A stretch of 64,000 nucleotides of DNA. Origin: CAWDVB01 sp963824105 (GTDB lineage: Bacteria; Actinomycetota; Actinomycetes; Propionibacteriales; Nocardioidaceae). Shown in pieces: positions 51,918 through 58,893 of the stretch. The stretch lies in the NCBI GenBank assembly GCA_963824105.1, contig CAWGNN010000010.1:248001-312000 (forward strand). Reading direction: 5' to 3'. How positions within the stretch are numbered: position 1 is the stretch's first letter; each line of letters begins with the position of its first letter. Position numbers and translations under genes: made by a program. The notes under the pieces are model-generated. The model ran no database searches. It was not told the DNA's origin and saw only the letters and a program-made list of their open reading frames with translations.

Positions 51918-51923
51918 TGGCGG

Positions 51924-53405
51924 GTGCCTTCGCTCAACGACGTCGTGCGTGCCCACACCGAACTGGGCGACGACGACCTGGCGTGGCTGCATTTGCTGAC
52001 CGCCGATTGGCAGATCATCGCCGACCTTTCGTTCGCGGATCTGGTGCTCTGGCTTCCGGACCGGGAGGGGCACGGCTACTGGGCCGGTGCTCAGATGAGG
52101 CCCACCACCGGCCCGACGGCCTTCATCGACGACCTGGTCGGGGGGTTTGTCCCGCGTGGGCGAAGGGCGCTCATCGACGCGGCGATGGACCAGGGCCGGA
52201 TCGCCCGGGAGGGGGACCCGGAATGGCGCGACGAGGTACCGGTACGAGTGGAGGCAATTCCGGTCCTCCGCGACGACAGGATCCTCGGGGTCATCGCCCG
52301 CAGCACCAACCTGATGGGCATTCGCACCCCGTCGCGTCTTGAGCTGGCCTACTTGGATGCCGCCGCCGACCTCACCCGGATGATCGCCCAGGGGCTGTTC
52401 CCGTACCCGGGTCAGCGGTCGGATCACGCCGACAGCCCCCGTGTCGGGGACGGCATGATCCGGATCGATGCCGAGGGAAGGGTCGTCTACGTCAGTCCCA
52501 ACGGTCTTACGGTCTTCCGCCGGCTGGGACTCGCCGCGGACCTCACCGGTCTCGATCTCGCCGAGAAGGTCCGCCAGCTGGTGCCTGCTGATCGGCGACC
52601 GGATGAGGAGACGATCAGTGCCGTGCTCGGCGGTCGGGCCGCGCGCGAGGTGGAGCTGGACTCCGGAGATGCGGTGGTCGTCATGCGCTCCTTGCCGCTG
52701 CGACCGGCCGGGGACCCGTCGGGGGCGCTGGTGCTGCTACGCGACCTCAGCGACATCCGCCGCCGTGACCGGGAGCTACTCACCAAGGACGCGACCATCC
52801 GGGAGATCCACCACCGGGTGAAGAACAATCTGCAGACCGTGGCCGCTCTGCTCCGGCTCCAGGCCCGTCGGATCACCTCCCCCGAGGCCAAGGCGGCCCT
52901 GGAGGAGGCGGTGCGTCGGGTCGGCTCGATCGCGGTCGTGCACGACACGCTGAGCCAGGGTTTCACCGACGAGGTGGAGTTCGACGAGGTGGCCGACCAG
53001 CTGCGGGCGATGCTGGGGGACCTCAGCGTTTCCGGCGGGGAGGTCGCGTCGTCGCGGGAAGGGTCGTTCGGCACGGTCTCGGCCGAGGTCGCGACCGCGC
53101 TGGCGATGATCCTTGTCGAGGTCATGCAGAACGCCATCGAGCACGGACTGGCCGGCCGGGCCGGGCATCTGACCATGCGGGTCATCCGGACCGAGGACCG
53201 GTTGCGGGTCGACGTGGACGACGATGGAACGGGGCTTCCGGAGGGGTTCGTCCTGGAGGAGTCGCCCAGCCTGGGGCTCTCGATCGTCCGCACGCTGGTG
53301 GATTCCGACCTCGGAGGCACCTTCACCCTCGGACCCAGACCCGCAGGGGGGACGCGCGCCACCGTCGACGTACCGCTGGGTCGACGAGGCGACGAGCTGA
53401 ACTGA
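51924..53405 (+). CDS. pdtaS: PdtaS-like sensor histidine kinase
   Basis: A 493-residue cytoplasmic kinase. An N-terminal GAF-like domain (RAHTELGDDDLAWLHLLTAD) and a PAS domain (GDGMIRIDAEGRVVYVSPNG) precede a HisKA_2 domain with the phospho-accepting His in REIHHRVKNNLQTVAALLRL, then a HATPase domain (EVMQNAIEHGL, DDDGTGLPEGF). Its partner in mycobacteria is the antiterminator PdtaR, absent here. Convergent with whiB1, as in the Rv3219-Rv3220c pair. Confidence 0.92.
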   Translation: MPSLNDVVRAHTELGDDDLAWLHLLTADWQIIADLSFADLVLWLPDREGHGYWAGAQMRPTTGPTAFIDDLVGGFVPRGRRALIDAAMDQGRIAREGDPEWRDEVPVRVEAIPVLRDDRILGVIARSTNLMGIRTPSRLELAYLDAAADLTRMIAQGLFPYPGQRSDHADSPRVGDGMIRIDAEGRVVYVSPNGLTVFRRLGLAADLTGLDLAEKVRQLVPADRRPDEETISAVLGGRAAREVELDSGDAVVVMRSLPLRPAGDPSGALVLLRDLSDIRRRDRELLTKDATIREIHHRVKNNLQTVAALLRLQARRITSPEAKAALEEAVRRVGSIAVVHDTLSQGFTDEVEFDEVADQLRAMLGDLSVSGGEVASSREGSFGTVSAEVATALAMILVEVMQNAIEHGLAGRAGHLTMRVIRTEDRLRVDVDDDGTGLPEGFVLEESPSLGLSIVRTLVDSDLGGTFTLGPRPAGGTRATVDVPLGRRGDELN

Positions 53406-53414
53406 TCCGGGGGT

Positions 53415-53433
53415 GCGCCGCGCGCGGCGGCGC
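53415..53433. terminator. Hairpin between convergent pdtaS and whiB1
   Basis: GCGCCGC at 53415-53421 pairs with GCGGCGC at 53427-53433, five-base loop. Short but GC-rich and placed between convergent genes. Confidence 0.5.
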
Positions 53434-53437
53434 GGCC

Positions 53438-53692
53438 TCAGACCCGGGCGCGGATCCGGGCGCGGGCGTTGCGCCGCTTCAGCGCACGCCGCTCGTCCTC
53501 GGACATGCCGCCCCAGACACCGTGGTCCTGTCCGGCTTCCAAGGCCCAGGCCAGGCACTGTTCGCGCACCTCGCACCGACGACAGACCTTCTTCGCCTCC
53601 TCGATCTGGAGGATGGCGGGGCCGGTGTTGCCGATCGGGAAGAACAACTCCGGGTCCTCATCGAGGCATGCGGAGCGGTGGCGCCAGTCCAC
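53438..53692 (-). CDS. whiB1: WhiB1 iron-sulfur regulator
   Basis: An 84-residue WhiB protein with a [4Fe-4S] cluster. Cysteines: CLDEDP near the start, then VCRRCEVREQC, with the GVWGGMSEDERRALKRRNAR turn and basic tail characteristic of WhiB1. The GTG at 53692 (VDWRHRSAC) has GAGGGGAC upstream; the longer reading adds 55 unrelated residues. WhiB1 is essential and senses nitric oxide in mycobacteria. About 290 bp separates it from the divergent membrane gene, with room for a long leader. Confidence 0.94.
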   Translation of the reverse strand: MDWRHRSACLDEDPELFFPIGNTGPAILQIEEAKKVCRRCEVREQCLAWALEAGQDHGVWGGMSEDERRALKRRNARARIRARV

Positions 53693-53968
53693 GGTGAGTC
53701 CCCTCTCTTGGCTCAGGCTCGTGATCGTTTTCACGAGCGAAGTGGCGTCCGACTTGGTCCGATGGTGGGAGGACTCAAACCGGGTCAGGGCACGCGACGG
53801 CATTTGACCGTTCACATGGCCGTCTCCGATGGTGTCAGGGGTGAGGAGAAGGATCAACCCTTCGACGCATGGTGTTGGTCACGGATGTGCCGTCGGCCAC
53901 CGTACCATTTGTCCGTGCATTAGGGGTGCTGCGTCGTTCCGGCGCGTCCGTGTCAGCCAGGGGCACGC

Positions 53969-53974
53969 TAGGCT
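53969..53974 (+). promoter_or_regulatory. -10 element of a leaderless membrane protein gene
   Basis: TAGGCT ends 7 nt before GTG 53982, the same hexamer and nearly the same spacing as before sigR. Confidence 0.45.
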
Positions 53975-53981
53975 CCGCCCC

Positions 53982-54362
53982 GTGACAGAGCCTGTGACCC
54001 CCGCTGAGCGCCTGCCGATTCCGCTTGCCGTGGCCGCCATCCTGGCGGCGGCTGAAGGGGTCGTCCTGTTCGTCTACGGCCTCGTGCTCATCCCGACGCT
54101 CTCCTCCGAGCGGGTCGCCATGGGTTCGACCTCGGTGGCCTTCTTCGTCCTGTACGGGCTCTTCTTGGCTTTCGCGGCGTTCAAGCTCGCTCGCAGGCAC
54201 TCGTGGGCGCGTGCTCCGATCATGCTCGCCCAACTGATCCAGATCGCGGTCGGGCTCACGTGGGGCAACCCCCTGGTCGCCGTGGTCCTCGCCGTCCCCG
54301 CGGTGGTCACCGCTGGGGCGATGCTCTTCCCCACTTCGGTCCGAGCTCTGGCCGAACGCTGA
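53982..54362 (+). CDS. Small integral membrane protein
   Basis: 126 residues with four hydrophobic segments (LPIPLAVAAILAAAEGVVLF, SVAFFVLYGLFLAFAAFKL, IMLAQLIQIAVGLTW, PLVAVVLAVPAVVTAGAMLF). Similar in place and type to the membrane protein near whiB1 in mycobacteria (Rv3217c). Function unknown. GTG start with a leaderless promoter. Confidence 0.8.
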   Translation: MTEPVTPAERLPIPLAVAAILAAAEGVVLFVYGLVLIPTLSSERVAMGSTSVAFFVLYGLFLAFAAFKLARRHSWARAPIMLAQLIQIAVGLTWGNPLVAVVLAVPAVVTAGAMLFPTSVRALAER

Positions 54363-54381
54363 CCACCCGCTGGACCACCGG

Positions 54382-54424
54382 GCGCCGACGGGGCGCTCGG
54401 ATGAGCCGAGCGCCCCGTCGGCGC
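54382..54424. terminator. Strong bidirectional terminator between membrane protein and sodN
   Basis: A perfect 19-bp stem: 54382-54400 pairs with 54406-54424 around ATGAG. It lies between the convergent membrane protein and sodN genes. Stem core GGGGCGCTCGG. Confidence 0.9.
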
Positions 54425-54477
54425 ATGCAGCGCTGTGCAGGTGCGACTGCGCTGCGATGAGGTGAAGGCGAAGCCGG

Positions 54478-54879
54478 TCAGGCCTTCTTGGTCTCCCAGA
54501 AGATCTCGGCGATCTCGTCGATCTTGGCCAAGAGCTGGTCGGCCAGGGCAACGTCCATGGCGCCCTTGGTGCCCGCCGCACCGGCGAGCTTGGTGGCCTC
54601 GTTGAACAGGGTGTGCAGCTGCGGGTACTTCTCGAAGTGAGGTGCCTTGAAGTAGTCGGTCCACAGCACCCAGAGGTGCTCCTTCACCAAGTGGGAGCGC
54701 TGCTCCTTGATGATGATCGAGCGGGTGACGAAGTCGTGGTCGTCGCTGGCGATGGCCTTCTCGATGATGGCCTTGACCGACTGTGCCTCGATCCGGGCCT
54801 GGGCGGGGTCGTAGACGCCGCAAGGCAGATCGCAGTGGGCGTGGACCTCGAGCGTCGGAGCGAAGAAGCGCGCGAACAT
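54478..54879 (-). CDS. sodN: Nickel superoxide dismutase
   Basis: Removes superoxide using nickel; 133-residue precursor. The 14-residue propeptide MFARFFAPTLEVHA is followed by the nickel hook HCDLPCGVYDP (His15, Cys16 and Cys20 of the precursor). The four-helix remainder includes KAIASDDHDFVTRSIIIKEQ and DQLLAKIDEIAEIFWETK. AGGAAGG upstream. Divergent from sodX, whose product should cut after the propeptide. Confidence 0.96.
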   Translation of the reverse strand: MFARFFAPTLEVHAHCDLPCGVYDPAQARIEAQSVKAIIEKAIASDDHDFVTRSIIIKEQRSHLVKEHLWVLWTDYFKAPHFEKYPQLHTLFNEATKLAGAAGTKGAMDVALADQLLAKIDEIAEIFWETKKA

Positions 54880-54896
54880 GAAGGTTCCTTCCTGTG

Positions 54897-54906
54897 GGAA
54901 CGTTCC
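54897..54906. promoter_or_regulatory. Palindrome upstream of sodN
   Basis: GGAACGTTCC, a perfect 10-bp palindrome 18-27 bp upstream of the sodN start in the divergent sodN-sodX region. It could be a regulator site (for example for a nickel-responsive Fur-family protein), but no such gene is in the window. Confidence 0.35.
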
Positions 54907-54973
54907 AGGGATGGCTGCTGCGACACTACCCTTCGGACCCTGAAGGGGGTCACTCGCGTGGGAGGAGAGCAGG

Positions 54974-55273
54974 TTGCGTCGGCTGGGTCTGGCGATCGTC
55001 CGCGGAGCGTCGATGGAGCCGACCTTGTTCGAGGGCGACCGGCTGGTCGTCCTCCATGGGGGGCGACCGCGCATCGGGGGCCTGGCCGTGCTCCGGCTGC
55101 CCGATGGCGTCATCGGGGTCAAGCGGGTGTCTCGGCGTGAGCAGGGCGGCTGGTACGTCGTCAGTGACAACTCCGGAGTGGGGGCCCGTGACTCCACGCT
55201 CTACGGTGCGCTCCCCGACTCGGCGGTGCTCGCACGGGTGCTGGTCAGGCTCCCCCGGCGCCGCCGTTCCTGA
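54974..55273 (+). CDS. sodX: NiSOD maturation peptidase SodX
   Basis: A 99-residue signal-peptidase-like (S24/S26) protein. VRGASMEPTLFEGDRLVV contains the catalytic Ser; VIGVKRVSRRE the Lys; VVSDNSGVGARDSTLYGAL is the conserved C-terminal box. TTG start with GGAGGAG upstream. Adjacent to sodN, as in Streptomyces; it releases the NiSOD propeptide. Confidence 0.92.
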   Translation: MRRLGLAIVRGASMEPTLFEGDRLVVLHGGRPRIGGLAVLRLPDGVIGVKRVSRREQGGWYVVSDNSGVGARDSTLYGALPDSAVLARVLVRLPRRRRS

Positions 55274-55392
55274 CTCGGCCCTGTGCAAGACTGAGTGATG
55301 TAGGGCGACCCCCTCAACCGTGCCGACCGCTCTCCGACCCGAGCCGCCCGCGTGCGCGGCCCCTCACTCCTACGACGATGAAAGTGCACGGC

Positions 55393-56571
55393 ATGGCTGA
55401 GACATCGCACGGCTCGTCACCCGATCCGGTGTTCGCGCTGCACCGCGGCGGCAAGATGGGGATCGTCTCCACCGTGCCGCTCGCTGATCGAGACGATCTC
55501 TCCCTCGCGTACACGCCCGGGGTGGCTCGCGTCTGCCAGGCGATCGCCGACGATCCTCGGTTGGCAGCTGAGTACACCTGGGTCTCCAACACCGTCGCGG
55601 TCATCACCGACGGCACGGCCGTGCTTGGCCTGGGCGACATCGGCCCAGCGGCGGCGATGCCGGTGATGGAGGGCAAGGCCGTCCTCTTCAAGCAGTTCGG
55701 CGGGGTGGACGCCGTGCCGATCTGCCTGAACACCACCGACGCCGACGAGATCGTCGAGACCGTGGCCCGGCTCGCCCCGAGCTTCGGCGGTATCAACCTC
55801 GAAGACATCTCTGCTCCCCGTTGCTTCGACATCGAGGAGCGGCTCAAGCAGCGTCTCGACATCCCCGTCTTCCACGACGACCAGCACGGCACCGCGGTGG
55901 TTGCTCTGGCGGCGCTGGAGGGCGCGCTGCGGCTGACCGGCCGACGTCACGGTGAGGCGCGGGTGGTGATCTCCGGCGCGGGAGCGGCCGGCGTCGCGGT
56001 CGCGCGGATCCTGCTCGCGGCCGGCATCGGTGACCTCGCCGTCTTGGACCGCCGCGGCATCCTCCACCCGTCACGGGAGGACCTGACCCCAGTGAAGATG
56101 TCGCTGGCCCGGGACACCGCCGGGGTGTCCGGTCGGACCGGCGGGCTGGCCCAGGCTCTGGACGGAGCCGATGTGTACATCGGGGTCTCCGGCGGCACCG
56201 TGCCCGAGGAGCTGGTCGCCACGATGGCAGACGAGGCGATCATCTTCGCCCTGGCCAACCCCGATCCCGAGGTGCACCCCGACGTTGCCCACCGATTCGC
56301 CCGGATCGTGGCGACCGGACGGTCGGACTTCCCGAACCAGATCAACAACGTCCTCGCTTTCCCTGGCATCTTCCGCGGCGCGTTCGACGTGCACGCCTCG
56401 GCGATCACCGAGGGGATGAAGCTCGCCGCCGCCGAAGCGCTGGCCGGGCTGGTGACCGCCGACCTGGCCGACGACTACATCGTGCCGTCACCGTTCGACG
56501 AACGCGTCGGACCCGCGGTCGCGGAGGCTGTCTCCGCGGCGGCGCGCCGCGACGGCGTGTCCCGCCTCTAA
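55393..56571 (+). CDS. Malic enzyme
   Basis: Oxidative decarboxylation of malate to pyruvate; about 392 residues. DPVFALHRGGKMGIVSTVPL, AYTPGVARVCQAI, KAVLFKQFGGVDAVPICLNT, DDQHGTAVVALAAL and the nucleotide-binding VVISGAGAAGVAVARILL are all typical; FPNQINNVLAFPGIFRGAFD follows. ATG 55393 or 55378 is the start. Links the citrate cycle to pyruvate, as does kgd nearby. Confidence 0.94.
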   Translation: MAETSHGSSPDPVFALHRGGKMGIVSTVPLADRDDLSLAYTPGVARVCQAIADDPRLAAEYTWVSNTVAVITDGTAVLGLGDIGPAAAMPVMEGKAVLFKQFGGVDAVPICLNTTDADEIVETVARLAPSFGGINLEDISAPRCFDIEERLKQRLDIPVFHDDQHGTAVVALAALEGALRLTGRRHGEARVVISGAGAAGVAVARILLAAGIGDLAVLDRRGILHPSREDLTPVKMSLARDTAGVSGRTGGLAQALDGADVYIGVSGGTVPEELVATMADEAIIFALANPDPEVHPDVAHRFARIVATGRSDFPNQINNVLAFPGIFRGAFDVHASAITEGMKLAAAEALAGLVTADLADDYIVPSPFDERVGPAVAEAVSAAARRDGVSRL

Positions 56572-56595
56572 CGCCGTACGTCGAAAGGAGCCGTC

Positions 56596-57564
56596 TTGTT
56601 CGCCGTCTACGCCGAGTCGCTGTCCGCCGAGGACCCGCTGTCGGGCCTTGTTGTGGGAGAGCGCCCGGAGCCCGAGGTGCCCGAGGGGTGGACTCGGGTG
56701 AGGGTCAAGGCCGCGGCCCTGAACCACCACGACCTCTGGTCGCTCAAGGGCGTGGGCCTCGCTGCGGAGGCCCTTCCGATGATCCTCGGCTGCGACGCGA
56801 GCGGCGTCGACGAGGACGGCAACGAGGTGGTGGTCCATGCCGTCATCGGATCGGCGGGCTATTCCGGCGACGAGACCTTCGACCCCCGTCGCAGCCTGCT
56901 GAGCGAGCGCTACCAGGGCGCGATGGCCGACATCGTTGCCGTACCCCGGCGCAATCTGGTGGCCAAACCGGCCTCGATGTCGTTCGAGGAGGCCGCCTGT
57001 CTGCCGACGGCGTGGTTGACGGCGTATCGGATGCTGTTCGTGCGCGGCCGGGTGCGACCCGGCGAGACCGTGCTCGTCCAGGGTGCCGGCGGAGGTGTCG
57101 CGACCGCCCTCATCGTGCTCGCCCGTGCGGCAGGGGCGCGCGTCCTGGCCACCAGTCGTGACGAGGCGCGACGTCAGCGAGCCCTCGAGCTTGGTGCCCA
57201 CGAGGTCTACGAGAGCAACGCCCGGCTGCCACGGAAGGTCGATGCGGTGATGGAGACGGTCGGCCGGGCCACCTGGTCGCACTCGGTGCGCTCGATGCGC
57301 CCTGGGGGTCGGCTGGTGACGTCCGGCACGACGAGCGGGCGCAACCTCGACGATGCCGAGCTCGCCCGGATCTTCTTCCTGCAGCTGGAGGTCATCGGCT
57401 CCACGATGGGGACGCGCGAGGAGCTGGGCCAGCTCATCGACTTCATGGACGCCAGCGGGATCAGACCGGTCATCGACTGCGCGATTCCCATGGAGCAGGC
57501 CCGCGACGGATTCGCCCAGATGGCCTCCGGAGACCTCTTCGGCAAGATCGTCTTTACCCGCTGA
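56596..57564 (+). CDS. Zinc-type (MDR) alcohol dehydrogenase-like protein
   Basis: A 322-residue medium-chain dehydrogenase/reductase. KAAALNHHDLWSLKGVG, GCDASGVDEDGNEVV, nucleotide-binding TVLVQGAGGGVATALIVLAR. Start TTG 56596 has AAGGAG five bases upstream. The final codon TGA lies inside the first copy of the 22-bp repeat array, so its 3' end borders an inserted cassette. Substrate unknown. Confidence 0.9.
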   Translation: MFAVYAESLSAEDPLSGLVVGERPEPEVPEGWTRVRVKAAALNHHDLWSLKGVGLAAEALPMILGCDASGVDEDGNEVVVHAVIGSAGYSGDETFDPRRSLLSERYQGAMADIVAVPRRNLVAKPASMSFEEAACLPTAWLTAYRMLFVRGRVRPGETVLVQGAGGGVATALIVLARAAGARVLATSRDEARRQRALELGAHEVYESNARLPRKVDAVMETVGRATWSHSVRSMRPGGRLVTSGTTSGRNLDDAELARIFFLQLEVIGSTMGTREELGQLIDFMDASGIRPVIDCAIPMEQARDGFAQMASGDLFGKIVFTR

Positions 57565-57647
57565 CCCGTCGCAAATGGTGCGCTGACCCGTCGCAAGCGG
57601 GCCGCTGACCCGTCGGGAATGGTGCGCTGACCCGTCGCAGGCGGTCG
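57560..57647. repeat. Tandem 22-bp repeat array, left arm
   Basis: Four copies with exact 22-bp period begin at 57560, 57582, 57604 and 57626, each starting GCTGACCCGTCG. Copies 1 and 3 end in AATGGTGC; copies 2 and 4 end in GCGGGCC or GCGGTCG. The first copy includes the stop codon of the dehydrogenase gene. The array is the reverse complement of that at 58652. Confidence 0.9.
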
Positions 57648-57713
57648 TCCGGCTCGCTGAAGACCTGGGGATGGAGACCAGCAGACTGGAGCGGAGGGCT
57701 CGACCATGGCCGG

Positions 57714-58649
57714 ATGGATCTTCATCACTTCGAGCCGATTCCCGAGCTAGCCGCTTCCGGATTGGACCAGACTCGCCCGTTCACCTTGGCGCAGGCCAGA
57801 GGCCTCGGCCTGGAGCGGAGCCTGCTGCGCCGGCTCCATGGTGAAGGGTTGCTCCGTCGTTGGTTTCGGGCCGTGTACGTCCACCACATGGTCGAGTCCG
57901 ACCCCGTGAACCGGGCGCAGGCCCTCTCTCTTGTGGTGCCGCCGCGCTCGGTCGTGGTCGACAGGTCGGCCGCATGGCTACTCGGCGTCGACGCGACCTT
58001 TCCCTGGGAGCAGGGTCAGGAGTTCTTGGTCGAGGTGTTCAGAACCCAGGAAGGGGCGAGGCTACGTCGACCTGGGTGCGCAGGAGGTGAGCGACGGCTT
58101 GCGTCGCGAGACGTGATGATCACCGGACAGGTGCGTCACACGACTCCACTGCGGACGGCGCTTGACCTGGGCAGGTTGCTCCCCAGGGAGCGCGCTCTTG
58201 CTGCGATGGATGCGTTGGCGCGCCTGGGAGGCTTCGGTGCTCCGGCTCTGCGACAACAGCTGCCCAGGTTCAGGGGCTACCGAGGGGTGGTGCAACTGCG
58301 CGCATTGGCCTCGATGGTCGATCCTCTCGCGGAATCACCAGCGGAGAGCCGGCTGCGGCTCTCCTGGCTGGACTCGGGCTTGCCGACACCTTCGCTGCAA
58401 CACCAAGTCGCAGATGGTCGACGCGTGGCCTTCCTGGACATCGCAGATCCAAGGTCGAGATTCGCCGCGGAGTACGACGGCCAGGCTTGGCACTCCTCGG
58501 CGCGTGACCGGGCGCACGATCGGAGCCGGCGGGAATGGCTGACGTCGCTTGGGTGGCACATCGAGGTCTTTACCAAGGCGGACTACCGGGGCGAGGCCGT
58601 CTTGCCGGAGGTCCGGTTGCGGACGGCGTACCGGCACTCAGCGAGGTAG
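57714..58649 (+). CDS. AbiEi-like protein with DUF559 endonuclease-like C-terminus
   Basis: A 311-residue protein. The N-terminal part resembles the helix-turn-helix/AbiEi region of type IV antitoxin-like proteins (PFTLAQARGLGLERSLLRRL, GLLRRWFRAVYVH), the middle has TTPLRTALDLGRLLPRERAL, and the C-terminus resembles a DUF559/Vsr-like nuclease (FLDIADPRSRFAAEYDGQAW, then RRREW-type stretch and EVFTKADYRGE). No cognate AbiEii partner is nearby. Flanked on both sides by inverted arrays of a 22-bp repeat. Start ATG 57714; GGAGGG lies 16 bases upstream, far for an ideal site. Confidence 0.8.
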   Translation: MDLHHFEPIPELAASGLDQTRPFTLAQARGLGLERSLLRRLHGEGLLRRWFRAVYVHHMVESDPVNRAQALSLVVPPRSVVVDRSAAWLLGVDATFPWEQGQEFLVEVFRTQEGARLRRPGCAGGERRLASRDVMITGQVRHTTPLRTALDLGRLLPRERALAAMDALARLGGFGAPALRQQLPRFRGYRGVVQLRALASMVDPLAESPAESRLRLSWLDSGLPTPSLQHQVADGRRVAFLDIADPRSRFAAEYDGQAWHSSARDRAHDRSRREWLTSLGWHIEVFTKADYRGEAVLPEVRLRTAYRHSAR

Positions 58650-58651
58650 CG

Positions 58652-58717
58652 GCACCATTCGCGACGGGTCAGCGCACCATTCGCGACGGGTCAGCGCACC
58701 ATTCGCGACGGGTCAGC
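58652..58717. repeat. Tandem 22-bp repeat array, right arm (inverted)
   Basis: Three exact copies at 58652, 58674 and 58696, each GCACCATTCGCGACGGG followed by TCAGC, the reverse complement of the left unit. It begins two bases after the AbiEi/DUF559-type stop and ends two bases before the stop of the convergent DUF6104 gene. Confidence 0.92.
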
Positions 58718-58719
58718 AG

Positions 58720-58893
58720 TCAGTCGGGGTCGTCCAGGCGGGAGAGCCAGGTGGCGAGCCGCTCGATGGGGGTCTCGAACTCAGGATTGATGTCGACGAA
58801 CTCCTGGAGTCGATCGGCGACCCATTCGAGGGTGACCTCCTCGTCACCGCGTCGGGACACAAGCTCCTCGATGCCTCGGTCGGTGAAGTACAT
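58720..58893 (-). CDS. DUF6104 protein
   Basis: A 57-residue acidic protein, MYFTDRGIEELVSRRGDEEV then LEWVADRLQEFVDINPEFET, known as DUF6104. Its ATG overlaps the kgd stop by one base (TGATG), so it is coupled to kgd. Function unknown; persistent pairing with kgd would suggest a link to that enzyme. Confidence 0.85.
   Translation of the reverse strand: MYFTDRGIEELVSRRGDEEVTLEWVADRLQEFVDINPEFETPIERLATWLSRLDDPD

Noticed and set aside
57560..58717. CRISPR array
   Set aside because: The 22-bp units are directly adjacent with no spacers, and there are no cas genes.
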